Assembly: GCA_000697665.1 (NCBI GenBank) | Contig: KL197724.1 | Location: 573,126 to 637,125, forward strand | Length of the DNA stretch: 64,000 bases | Direction: 5' to 3' | Source: Jaapia argillacea MUCL 33604 | Taxonomy: Eukaryota; Basidiomycota; Agaricomycetes; Jaapiales; Jaapiaceae | Shown: positions 36,518-48,231 of the stretch, piece after piece | How positions within the stretch are numbered: the first letter of the stretch is position 1 | How the letters are laid out: each line of letters begins with the position of its first letter | The notes under the pieces: model-generated | Told to the model about the DNA's origin: nothing | Database searches by the model: none | What the model saw: the letters and a program-made list of their open reading frames with translations, nothing else | Made by a program: the position numbers and the translations under genes

Positions 36518-39500
36518 TCAGATGTTCTCTAGCTGGGGTCGCCCAAATCGGCCATTGATTTTCCTTGTTGTTGTGGCGGTGGACTTCATTTGGCTCAGGC
36601 TCCTCCGTTACGATACCGGATGTTAATAATAGGAGCCACGCGGACTGTATTTCTTGTATTTCTACTGCTGTATCGATCCCTCGAACAACTGAATAGTGCT
36701 CACGACTTGTATCCTGTGCGCTGATTTTGCCGGCGGCCGTGGTTAGTGAGCGACTCAGACCTGAACTTTTCCAAACGAACAAAGGTGAAGTGTGTCAAGC
36801 CGGCTCATTCTCATAGCCAAAGTTGTTCGTAAAGCTTCTAGAAGGGCAAACCCTGCAGGATTGCCGCCTTTCCTCCGCCACGAGGAGCTTCTCTAGGTTT
36901 TAACATACCCTATTTCAGTGGGACTTCTGGGCAGCCAAAGCGTAATCTTGAACAACTGCTTATGCGTACCCAGTATCCTTCGTTCCATCAGGTCCACTGA
37001 TCAACAAGTAAAAGTTAAAATTTAAGAACCAGCGCGCAACTCGGACATGGAAAAGCTTGATTAGTTGGCACAAGTGTACACACAATCCCCTCCCCCTCAT
37101 AGTGCTTCGAATAGTTGGAGCCTTCGCCTTGTACGCCCCCATGCATAGGTCATCTCCACTGGCCTAGTGGGGGCCGGCTGACCGTTCATCTGGCCATCAC
37201 GCGCGTTTGGTGCGGACGGTGATCGGACGGGCGGTGACCCGATGACACAGAGGGATATGAAGGTGAAGTCACTCCGCCAACTCTTTGCATTGCCGTCGCC
37301 GTTTCGCTTTCTCCAACGGGCAAAGGTGATGAGGCGTGGGCACCAAGGGAATGCCTCAAGATGCCGGCATATTGCCACGGGATCCAGCCACATACGGCGG
37401 TGTCAAGTAAAACGGGAGCTTGACGGAACGGTTTGTGTCGTACATCGGTTGAGGCCAGTGACGGATACTGCAGGAGAAATTTCGGACCGGCCCGATGTCA
37501 GGATCAACGACCTAACATTGTCCCATGTAAGGCCACACATTGCTGATCAGCTCATAACGCTAGCGTCTATCACCACATCCACGAAGCACGATAGGGAGCT
37601 TTAGGGAACAGTTGCTTAGCATTGATCAATGATGGAGACCGTGCGAGGAAACCTCGCCTTGTCAATCGCGAGCTCTCCGGTATAACTTCGAGTGTTTGCG
37701 GACTTCCAGGTGCTCGGGCAGCGCAGTGGGACATCAGCTCCATCGTGGAGGATGTGGCGTGCCCAGATCCTTTGCCTACTTTCTTCGATATGAGGTAAAG
37801 CGAACATGACGCTGAAGGTCACTGCGATCGACGATTTCCGAGGGTTATTTGACCAGTACTTCCTTCGGGAAGGGGGAAAAGAGTGTAGTCGGCCTTGATG
37901 TACCTCGAGAGTAGTATTGCAGAAGGGGCAACCTTGGGTAGATGGGCATGCAACACCTTGCGAGGGGGGGGGATGGAATGTCGAGGTCAAAACAGAAAAT
38001 TGATTCGAGAATGAGTAACGCACCAACCGTGACACAATCATATGACTGCGTTCTTAGCCAAACAACCCTCGAAGATTAGTCTGTTTGCCTAAGAGCAGAG
38101 AGGTAAAGGGAACAGCCGACGGCGAGATTTCTGATTGCCCAGCGTTCAGACGCTTAGGAACTTCTAAACTCTGAGCTGTACCGTTTTGGACAAGTCAACA
38201 CGCGACCCCCCAAGTCAATTTGATCCACCGTGAACAACGCCACTGTCACCCCGCATCGGTGAGAACAGCCAGATCGTCACCCGGGTCCTGTGGTGTTCCA
38301 ATTGACTTATGTGGGGTGCCCTTCGAATTGAACGTGGAGAATGGAATAGCACCCTACCTCTACAGGCCTAAACCGGGAGGATAGAAAGTAGGGATAGGAT
38401 TCCGAGGAACGGAATAGCAAATGGGGATAAGGAGAACCGGGGGAACGTCCACTGAATAGGAAGGCGTTATCAGAAAAGCCGCGAACGACGCATTGCAGGC
38501 TCACCCCCAAACTCCCAGCGGACGAAGATCGTGTGTCAAGAGTTGTAACTCTCGGAGTTTGTTGAACGTAGGAGCGGTCGCGATCGTGTCAAATAGGCGG
38601 CAGCGACTTGTGCCGGATCTACACTGGGGATTGCCTCGGTCAAAACAACAGGGGATTGGTCGATCGAGAAGAGCGATCATACTTTGGTCGCAGAAAGCCC
38701 TCAGACCGCCGACACGTGGACACGGTAGCGGTCGCACAAACATCACCTCCTGGACATCCATACAGAACTTGACCCTGTGCAAATGCAAAATTTGGAATGG
38801 TTCAGGAAAGGACTGGGACGCTAAACTCAAAAATGAGGCATCGGAACGTAAACAGAACGATTACGCTGGAAAGATTGGCAACTCAACATCCACCTTTAAT
38901 CCATTGGCCAATTTGATCGTTGACAGCTGATCACGAACATACACGCGCTGAATGTTGGACGTCACCGATAGGATGCGGGGGACGAGTAAGGCCTGGCTAT
39001 TGAAGGGACGGGGACCACGCAAGAATTTCTCGCCATTTGCAATTGGGGGTGTCCGGGCTAACGAAGATTTCAGGTCGTAAAAACACCCACGGGAATTAGA
39101 AAAAGAGGCCACATACCAGCCGTACAAGTTAAGTTTTGTGAGCTGGCCGTACATTCAGGCCTCCAACGTGCGTATACAGACAAAGTCTGATATTGTCCGG
39201 ATAGCGACCCTGGAGGGTACAAATTCTCCCGAGCCACGGGATACGATAATGTATTTGTGGGCGGAACTGTACAGCGCGAAGCATGCGTTGACCTATTGGT
39301 GGTATAACGCACCTCGACAAATTCATTCAGAGACAACTTGTCCTGAGAAGTTATTCTCGGATCCTGTGTGCTCTGAAGGCAATCCCATACCCGTTCTTCG
39401 ACGGGGGCGTCCGAATCAGGGTCTATGTCCCTGGCAGGGTACAAAGACATGTTGGCATGCCGTCAGGTCGCTGGTAGGTGGGGCGTGAAAATGTTTGTTA

Positions 39501-41085
39501 CTCATGTGTCTTTGCGTTGAAGTTTACTCGCGAGCTGAAGAGGAGCCGCAAGCATTATGCGCTGACAACCGAATTGTTTCGCCCTTCGGAACACCCTTTC
39601 CTATGTCGAAATCTAGGACAAGGAGAAAAGGTACTGATTAACCGAACCTGCCACGATTTCCTTTTGCTGGTAAGGGAAGAAGAAGATATTCACCTCACTA
39701 GGTACTAGCACTTGGGAACCATCAATAATTGGTGGCTTTCACAATGGAACATACCCTACCCTGACTCAGTGACTGAAGGGGTGAACAAGACCTTAATCCA
39801 TTGCGCTGGTACCGTGGGAAACGTGATTGCCTTGTTTCAGCGAATCCGAAGAAACCTACTGGACAACTCCCGCGGCCCACAGCCACGAAATAGTAGACAC
39901 CCCATCGTAGATCAATTGTAGATGAATGTGACGGCTAGGAAATCCTTGACCATCAGGTTTGAAACTGAATATGAGCAAGAATAATATGTAAGTCGGGCAG
40001 AGATTGCAAAATCGGGCGAAATTTTCCGTACAAGATAACTATCGTTTCGACGCGATCTGTACTGGGATTCAGGGATTACTCACATGCTCATCCGTGCTCA
40101 TCTGATGCAGTACATATCATTCGGAGAAGTCGGCGGATTTCACTGCTATGTTTCCTTCGGTGCCTGTGCTACTGAATGAACTGTACCGGGTGCAGTGGCT
40201 TCACCACGCCGCTGGAAGGGACGGAAGCGGGAATCGCAAAAAGAGTGGAGAAATCGCTGGAAATGACCTGGTGCGAGTGGAGTTATCATGAGTTTGTCGA
40301 TGGGTTCCCGTCAGCTGTGGGCGCCAACAATCTGAGCTGGCAGGGGACATCAAGGGCCCCAATCGCCAAGTCCTGGGACTGTCGTTTAGACGTCGGCGCA
40401 GCAGGCGGCCGCCTGAAGAAGACCCACCACGAGAGGAGAACCCTGCCCAAGAAAGGTCAGATTTGACCCATGATCGACACATTTTGGTCCACTGAAAGAG
40501 ACTCCACAACGCTTCGAGGAAATGGGTCCGGCCGATTGATGATTTTGATCTTAGCTTTGGATTGCCAATGTGACTTGCTTTCACAGCGACGTATGACGAC
40601 GACGCCTGGAACCAAAGCGATTTTGCTTCCGCGTAAACCAAAATCAGATGCAAGTTAGCAATCGACATCACAAACTGTCAATAGATATTTACCTTTTGAG
40701 GTTAACCAAGCTGACTTTGCTGATCGACCACCCTCCTGGCCCGAATATGGTATGTGCGTCCGAACACGGCTCCAAATACGTACTTCTTCGTACCTTCCAT
40801 CCAAAGGTTGCATAGCAGCAAGTTCAATTTGCGGTGTTAACTGGGAGGTGAAATCGATATGCCGTAGTCACACGGGATTTGAGGTGTAGTATGATAGAGG
40901 ATGGTGGGCTTGGAGGCTGGGCGGGTGATCCGGATAGAACAACCTTGCCCGACAGATATTGAATACCACGACGCTAGACCCCCACACTTAGCACGCCGAG
41001 CCAGGTTGGATGGCAAAAGAAATATGTCAAACATCGAGACGATCTGATGGCGTCGAAGGTGGCTGAATCTCAGATAGCCGAGGTG

Positions 41086-41118
41086 TTGGAAAGAGATTGG
41101 AAAAGAGTTGGAAAAGAG
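41086..41118 (+). repeat. Tandem 11-bp repeat, three units
   Basis: The unit TTGGAAAAGAG occurs twice exactly, preceded by a variant TTGGAAAGAGA, in direct contiguous array. Confidence 0.7.
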
Positions 41119-42107
41119 TGGGGAGAGGAAAGGATCCGAACACGTTGCTGAGGAGAAAGGGCATCCCGTCCCGCAGAGCGGTAAAGTTGAAGTGGAGACA
41201 CATGTTGGACAAGGTTCAGATGTGATGTTGGAAAGAAGACCTCGTTGCAATGGAGATGAACGAGAGATGAACGGCTGCTTCCGACGTGAATGAATATGAA
41301 GTTTGTATGCCTCCAAGAGCGAAACGTCCCGGTCAATTCAGCAATCCCGACGCTTTATGCCACAATTATGTAAGGAGCCCGGACGCGTGAGCCGGATGAG
41401 CCAACACGTCGCACCAATAGTGCGTTTGATCGTCCCTTGGCTAAGCTAGATGACATGACCGGTCGTTTGCCCGTGGCCCAGTTGCGACTATGCCTGAGCT
41501 GATGAAGAAGATTGACGGGAGGATTTTGGGCACAGCAACGAGGTTTCGAGCCCTCCCGCGAACATTATGTTGGAGGAAGCTGCACAATCATGCGAGGGCA
41601 ACAGATTGCAATCGTCCGGCCCAGCACTCCGGTCGATTTCGGGCTTTCCCGTTCGACCAATGTCGGACTTTGAAAAATGCTCCGCCGTCCAGCGGCATCC
41701 GCGGGAAGCGCGGACAGACTAATCAGGGAAACTGGTTACGACCTCCAAGTATAACTTTGGCGCACTATCTTTCGCCACAAAAACGAGGCTGTTCTTACGA
41801 GCGCCATTCGAATGAGTGGGGGGAACACGTCTCCCAATGAAGTGGCCAGATGTATTTTGGACGGTAGGTTCGGGCTCCCCCGCGCAGGACCCTTGGTCGA
41901 GTCTGGGCGCGATCAGAAGCTTTAAAGTTGTAAGGTGATAACGTTTTTGCTGACCGCTTATCGAGATTGGCTTCTTACCACAAAGTCGGATTTTCAATGA
42001 CCCAATCTGGCTTCTGATGTTTATTTTATGGCAATGACCCCTAATGATCCCCTTATCGAGAAAAGGCTAATGAAATCCAAAACCGACTGGCAACATTCTC
42101 GCTTGAC

Positions 42108-42174
42108 TATATATTACGTGCTCCGTCAGCAAAACCTTTACTCTGGACTTCTTCTCGTCCCTGCCCTATATATT
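42108..42174 (+). promoter_or_regulatory. Two TATA-like elements before WOPR paralogue 3
   Basis: TATATATT occurs at 42108-42115 and again at 42167-42174, about 140 and 81 bp before the ATG at 42248. A pyrimidine-rich stretch follows. The position suits a core promoter, but no start site is known. Confidence 0.45.
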
Positions 42175-42247
42175 CATCATCTTTTGTCTTCAGATTCTTT
42201 CCTTCCCGGCTCCCTTGCTCTTCCACTCCCCCTCTCAACACCCGGCC

Positions 42248-43898
42248 ATGCAGAAACCCACCCTCACCAACATCCGCATTCGGTCGACACACGACGCCCA
42301 TGTCATTTTCTACGCTGCTGTTACTGGCATCCTCCCACTCATCATTAGGCGTCTCGACTCGGACGAGCGCCAGGCTCTACGATCCGGTTGCGCCTATGCG
42401 TGGGAAGAAAGAGCTCCTCAAACCGATGTGAGTGGATTGGGGATTGAACGGTTCACCGAAGGAAGGAAATGGAGTGCCTCCAGGGTCCGAGATGTGAGTT
42501 TTATCCACCATCCACTTTTGTTTCATACACGATCCCCTTTCTGCCACCGTCAGGTTCACGAGTCGTTGGCTAATCTTCTTTCTATCTAGGAATTTCTCTT
42601 CTACTACGAGCGTTGGGACCAGCCGGCGGATAATAGAGACGGGTGCGTTATACATTTGAAATATCCCACTTGACACCGTATTGACTACAACCTGGATTCG
42701 TTACGGCAGTCGCTCTGCTCCAGAGCCACCACGGGATTGGGATGCCATGGTCAAGCAGAGCTACTCCGCTTTCATCAACTACGCTCCCAAGGGAATCCGT
42801 AAGATGCATCTCAGTACGTCTTGTTGGATTTCTAGGCCCCTCGCTTTCAGGCGAATTGAAATGTTTCATGTTTTTCCCAAATTTATAGCCGCTTATTTCA
42901 CCCAGAGAACCATCGATGATTTGTGTACTATCGACGATATCCCTGAAATCCGTGATTTACAAGTCCCGGAAGGTTTCATCCAGCACAATATCCGCACCAC
43001 GAAGAACAACCGAGGTAAAAATGCGGCGGCGGCGGTGGAATCCACTTCGTCCACTGGACGGCACTCGGATACACATGCCCGACAGGGATCTTCCCGTCAA
43101 TATGCCCCTTATCCTGCACCCAATGTGGCCCCGTCTCAATTCGAGAATCAGCACCCTTCACGGCACGAGAACCCTCTACCACCGTTGCAGACGATCAATT
43201 ACTCGTCCGGTAGTGGTGTACCTTCTTCGAGTCATTATTCGTCGCCCCCTATGTCTGCTCACTCCCCTTACTCCCATTCCCATTCGGCGCCCCCCTATTC
43301 ACCTCGTCATGGACATTCGCATGACCGAAGCTACAGTTCGCATCAGTCTTCACAATATACCCTTCCTCCGCCATCGACGATGCCATCGCCATATCCCGCC
43401 GCTCGCCCTGCTTACCCCTCAGGTACGGGTTCTTACTCGTATTCTAATCCATCGTCGACGTATGGGTACTATACATCCACGTCCTCCGGACCTGCCTACA
43501 CATATGGTTCTGGTTCGTCCACTTTATCGGACTCTCCACCTCAATCGCATGCTCGATCGCCGTCGATCTCGCCGATTTCAGCTTCCCCTCTCGCTCCCTC
43601 TGAACACTCGCAGTCGCACTCTCCGTCGTCCTTCCCCTCTTCCCCCAGTACCCAACCTCCTCGTTCAAATTCCAGTTCGTACGGCTTCCCGTCATTTCCG
43701 TCGGAAGATGGTAGAGTGCGGACGTCCCCTCGGAACTCGGATCGCGTCATACGCCCTCCATCACAAGGTGGAATGATGGACGTGGAGTCTCCGAGATGTA
43801 TGCTGGTACCTCTCGATTCGCTAAGGAGGGACCATCCATATCGGAGGGATCCCATCGACGACAGTGCCTTGCGATTGCTCAACCAAAAACCTGCCTAG
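42248..43898 (+). CDS. WOPR-domain (Gti1/Pac2 family) transcription factor, paralogue 3, with long Tyr/Ser/Pro-rich tail
   Basis: The ATG at 42248 opens MQKPTLTNIRIRSTHDAHVI. The first WOPR half continues ILPLIIRRLDSDERQALRSG, YAWEERAPQTD and GIERFTEGRKWSASRVRD without the introns seen here in paralogues 1 and 2. EFLFYYERWDQPADNRDG follows after an intron. The second half is MVKQSYSAFINYAPKGIRKM, HL, a phase-1 intron, then AYFTQRTIDDLCTIDDIPEI. From about 43000 a long tail is dominated by Ser, Tyr, Pro and His (GSYSYSNPSSTYGYYTSTSS). It ends with the shared motif LVPLDSLRRD...RRDPIDDSAL and the TAG at 43896. It is inferred to be a nuclear developmental regulator; the low-complexity tail is the likely activation or condensate region. 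Confidence 0.9.
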
Positions 43899-46203
43899 GT
43901 GTAGCGCCGATGCCATCGCTTTTCGCTTCACTCTGCTGCCCCGCCGATTATGCATGCCTCCCTTTGGTTAAAACATAGACCTCCATTTATGGATGCTTTC
44001 AATTCTGAAGGATCTCTGCTCGGCCGTCATGACACCTCTCAAATTGGCTCATGAATTACATTGGCGCCCGGTTTTGTAGCCATGTACGTGGCCTTTGGAC
44101 GCCTTCCCCACGATTTCTGCACGCCCCTCCATACACTCTGTACCATCCAACTGTACATCTGATGTTACATACATATCTTGCATTATGATACCCGTTGCCC
44201 TCGCATTTTCTTCACTTGAGCGATTGCTTGTCGGAACTCGATGAGCTGCTAGGAGATTACCGATTACACAGTCCCGGCCATCTCCATCTATCTGATCGAG
44301 TTTAATCTGATATTTTGGTACCAGAACACTGGGTTTCGTCGCGTAAATGTGACTATGACGTATATTTTGCAGTCAATAGAAGGCAATTCGGGGATTGCCT
44401 TTCGGACCCGTAGTCGTCGGAAGGATTGGTAATATTGTAGATAAGGCAATATTCACCCAGCAACCATAACCTTGCGTGCGGACGCTGTTGAAAGAGGAAA
44501 CTAACTTACAAGGCACGCTGGCTTTGAGGAACTGACTTTGGTCTCTGCGTTTCGTGTCTTGTTCCGAAAGATTTTTAGCCATGTGGAGGCTACTGGTCTC
44601 CCCTTGCTTGGTTCTTCGCCAGGCTGAACATATCCTTGAAATTGTTGATACGAACCCTCCCGCAGCATGGAGCCTGATCAGATAGCGACCGTTGGAGCCC
44701 TGAATTGGTTCATGTTTGCGAACATCGTGGTACAAACTGTCCAAAGCCAGCAAATCTTGTCATCCGATGCATCTCTCTCAGTTTCTTCTTCCACCCTCCC
44801 TTTGGTGTGGCAGGTTTCTCAGCATCTCACGTACAGCTGTGATCGCCGTCGACGCCTTTGCTCTTCGCGCTCAACTGGGGTGTCCAGACTCGGCGCAACT
44901 CAAAGCCATTGTCATTTCTACATGGACTTGGTCTCGAACTTGATCCTGGGATCTTTGTTTGGACGGGTGAACCTCGGGTTCCACGCCAATCGGGATGGCA
45001 TTGGACTTTCCTGTCTGTATGTCCTGAAATGATAGGGATTGTCCTCGCCGTCGTGACCTTGTATCGTAAGGGTCGTCGTTCTTCGCCTTCCCCGTTGCAG
45101 AAGTCCTCCACAGCTTTTCCCATCCTCCAATCCGGTTCCCTCCTATTTGCCGTCAACCTTCCCTCTACCTCCAATCATTCGCCTATTCCACAGAACATCG
45201 TTGAGCCGTGTGGAGAGAACCATCCTTGCCCTATCTGAGTGACCCTTTCCTACCTCCGCCATTCACATTGAATGCCGTAGGAGCCCTGACTATGGAATTC
45301 GCAACTTGTTCTCCTCATCGTCACTGGCTCACAGAAGCTCCGTCCTGTATCGATATTGTTTTGTCGCTACCGCCTTCGCTCCCCCGCCGACGAGGGTCAA
45401 TCAGGGTGAACCATTGAACATTATTTTACCGCTGACCCAGGCGCTAGGCGGGTGTCTCACCTCGACCTTACCCTGCATTCTTCTGGGGGCTCAACAACAG
45501 CTTGGGAATTCGACGAACGGTGTTTCCATTCGTGCGATGAAGAATCCAGCTATCGGTGTTTTGAGGGTACCTTCGTATCTACGATTGTTCCTTGCTCCGT
45601 ATGGTTAAGGAACGGCATGCGTTTACTCAGGGCACCCACCAGTGATTGTACTCCACACTTGATGCTTCTCATGACCCGAGTACCTTCTCGTTTCAAACCC
45701 CCCATTAGTAGGCTCCTTATCTCTGCGACGTCCGCAGCGGCTCGCAAAGCACGTCGACCCTAACATCTTGTGACCTGTATCTCATGTCAACGACTCTGAT
45801 CGTTTTCACCGAGTTTAGGTCCTCGGTTGACTACGCTTGACCACGCTTGGTCATTGGGTGGACTCGGGAAGCGCAAGACAACTCAGCTACCTGATCCAAA
45901 CCACAAACAAGCACCATGATATTCGGCTCTGACGAAGCGTTCCTTTAAGGGTGGTTTCCGCAGAATGCTTATATGCGGACGATGTTGACGGGACCGCGAA
46001 GGTTGTACGATATTATCATTTCGATCAGTGTCTCCGAGCGACAAAGTGCGTTCGGGTGTAATTCATTAATATTGACAGCCTTTCAGGCATGAGGTTTATT
46101 CGACTAAGACGTTGGTAATAACGGCGGCCAGACAATCCGTGAATTTGACGATGATTGAACCCCGCTTAGGATGGTCATTAATTTCAACGCAGTGCAACAA
46201 CGA
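43899..46203. other. Gene-poor interval after WOPR paralogue 3
   Basis: About 2.3 kb. Plus-strand frames near 44858-45238 include a hydrophobic stretch (VCPEMIGIVLAVVTLYRKG), and one at 45452-45763 is open for 103 codons. They could be pieces of a membrane protein, but I cannot assemble or name it. Confidence 0.35.
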
Positions 46204-47140
46204 TCACAGCTCAACGTGTACAAACGGAGATACGACTGCGGCAGGAGAAGCTGCTGCGAAATCTCCAGCTTTGCCCACCATCAACAATCCAGCTATAAAA
46301 ATTCAGCCATGCCTTCAGTCGCGTTAGCAACACTAAGGGAACGGTGACACTCACTGATGAGCCCGAACAACCCCAAAATACTTCCAAACACCTCAACGAT
46401 GAGGATCTTGACAAAGAGATTCGGGTCTGCTGCATCCGCGAGTGCGGCTGTCGATCCTGTCACGCCAACACAAATACCACACAGGAGGTTACATGCGCCG
46501 ACTGTCAGGCCGCCCCAGAATATTGCGAATCCGGTGAAGTAGTTTTCTCGTGTATAGAGTTGGGATTCGGGGACTTGGGAGAGTTTGGCGGAGTAAACAA
46601 TGCCGATGATCTGCGTGGAATTGTGAGCAACGTAGTTGCATGGGAGGCAACCAGAGGACTCACGACACCGTAGATGGCTACGACTTCGCAGAAGATGATA
46701 CTGACGCGGCATTCAGCAGCTTAAGGGTCAGAAGGTCACGAGATAGCAGACCTAATCAGATTCTTCGTTCGTATACGGGGAGCTCTAACACCTCCACCGA
46801 GGATCGACGCTCCCGTCACGAAAATACCCCTAAACCAAACAGTCTTGTTCGATACAGTGCTTGACTCTGGAAGGACGAACATACCAGCCTGCCCCCAATA
46901 CACTCAAACCAATGCACAAACCAATCCCTACTGATGCCCAAGCATATGGGCTAGTCTCCTCCAAGAATCTACCGACATTGAATGCCTCTCCAGAGCCTTC
47001 AGTTGAAAGTCATGCAAGTTCGTCAGGATTTCTTCAGAAAGGCTGGAGGGACACGAACCAGTAAAAAGAAGGTATAGAGCGATAACAATTATAAGGAAGG
47101 AGGGCAGTCCGAAAGTGAAGTAGCTGGTAGCGTAGCCCAT
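46204..47140 (-). CDS. vma16: V-type proton ATPase c''-type proteolipid subunit
   Basis: The ATG at 47140 opens [20 protein letters not shown]. The membrane segments then read [85 protein letters not shown]-like [16 protein letters not shown], and [20 protein letters not shown]. The proton-carrying glutamates are visible in FCEVV and LIVEVF. The c'' subunit is part of the rotor ring that acidifies vacuole and Golgi. After the last intron the C-terminus continues [20 protein letters not shown] to a TGA at 46204, somewhat longer than the usual end. Four or more short introns. The gene is divergent from the ARFRP1-like gene over 138 bp. Confidence 0.93.
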
Positions 47141-47278
47141 CGCTGGCGTTTGGAGTGACGATCACGCAGTCCGCGTTCGCTGCGAGGTTCGAAGGTGTTG
47201 TTTGGGTTTACTTGGTGTCGGTGGCGCCCATCATCCGTTACCACCAACTGAACATCGGATAGGACGGTGACTTGGACC
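47141..47278. promoter_or_regulatory. Very short bidirectional promoter region (vma16 / ARFRP1-like)
   Basis: Only 138 bp lie between the two divergent start codons. Both genes serve endomembrane function. No TATA box is evident. The shared spacing is direct observation; co-expression is inference. Confidence 0.6.
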
Positions 47279-48231
47279 ATGTACCATCTGTTGAAGGGCT
47301 TCCACGAATATCTCACTAGGTATGTCTCACAAACACTCACGAGGCTAATTTTCAACATTTGGTCAGGAAAGAGGAATTCTCGGTGATCATCATCGGCCTG
47401 GATGGAGCCGGGAAAACGGTATGGTTTCTTCTATGCTTTGGGTTGGTAAGGCAAACCTCTTGACTACCAATTCAAGACCTTGCTGGAGAAGATAAAGACG
47501 CTGTATACCGATACGCCAGGTCTCCCTCCTGACAAGATAGGCCCTACAATTGGCCAGAACAGTGGGTTACACCGAGTATACTAATGGTTCCCCGCTTCTT
47601 TGCTCAACTATACCTTGCAGTGGGCAAGATTACCTTGCCATCGACTATCATCCAATTCTGGGATCTAGGAGGGCAGTCAGGTATACGTTCCATTTGGCCA
47701 AGGTACTACGATGACTGTCATGCAGTCGCATATGTCATCGACGCATCCGACAGAGAGAGGTTGAGCGAAGGTTGGGAGGTTTTTGGTACGTGCTACCAGC
47801 TCAGTGTATAAGCCCCTGGATGGTACATTAACGATGTGCAAGGAATCTAAGACAACGTCTTGTCTTCTCGTCAAATTCTCGGAGTTCCATTACTTTTGCT
47901 GGCGAACAAGCAGGACAGTCCTGATAGCCTGTCCGTGGAAGAAATTCGACACGACTACGAGGATTGGCACCAGAGGAAGTTGGAGAGTGCTCGAAGGAGG
48001 TATGCAGCAGAGATGGAGATGGAGCATCGACGGGAGCGCATCGCCAGCTTAGATGTCATGGGCATATCTGCACTTGAAGGGTAGGTCTCATCCCATTGTC
48101 AACTCTTGGTACGTATTGAATCATGCTTTCAGGTCCGGTGTCAGGGAGGCTGTCGATTGGCTGTTCATCCGTGTCCAAAATAGTAGGCGAAGGTACCACA
48201 GAATCAGCTATTACCTTTTGTTCAAAGCTGA
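47279..48231 (+). CDS. ARF-related small GTPase, ARFRP1/Arl3-like
   Basis: The ATG at 47279 opens MYHLLKGFHEYLTR. The P-loop reads VIIIGLDGAGKTTLLEKIK, with an intron inside it. The switch regions are DKIGPTIGQNMGKI and IIQFWDLGGQSGIRSIWPRY. The nucleotide-base motif is LLLLANKQDSPDSL, and the SA motif lies in DVMGISALEG. The segment HDYEDWHQRKLESARRRYAA is a helical insertion. Members of this group recruit effectors to the trans-Golgi and normally lack N-myristoylation (no Gly2 here, consistent). The gene uses at least six exons. The C-terminus is uncertain. After VQNSRR a 34-nt intron would give a stop at 48229-48231. Without it the frame stays open to 48859, about 200 residues beyond the usual end. 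Confidence 0.88.

Larger units (their letters stand above)
36518..42247. other. 5.7-kb gene-poor interval between WOPR paralogues 2 and 3
   Basis: No ORF or exon chain here can be assigned. Frames up to 159 codons occur on both strands without recognisable motifs. A three-unit tandem repeat is present at 41086-41118. The last 150 bp hold two TATA-like elements. It may be the 5' regulatory region of paralogue 3, or contain eroded mobile-element sequence that I cannot identify. Confidence 0.45.

Noticed and set aside
41086-41118. Short tandem repeat as a possible CRISPR-like or centromeric array
   Set aside because: Only three contiguous 11-bp units without spacers; it is a simple tandem duplication.
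36518-42247. Possible transposon between WOPR paralogues 2 and 3
   Set aside because: No transposase, reverse transcriptase, terminal inverted repeats or LTRs could be recognised by eye.
42916-43776. 286-codon Arg/His/Pro-rich plus-strand ORF
   Set aside because: It is an alternate-frame shadow of the WOPR paralogue 3 tail, whose own frame carries the conserved motifs.
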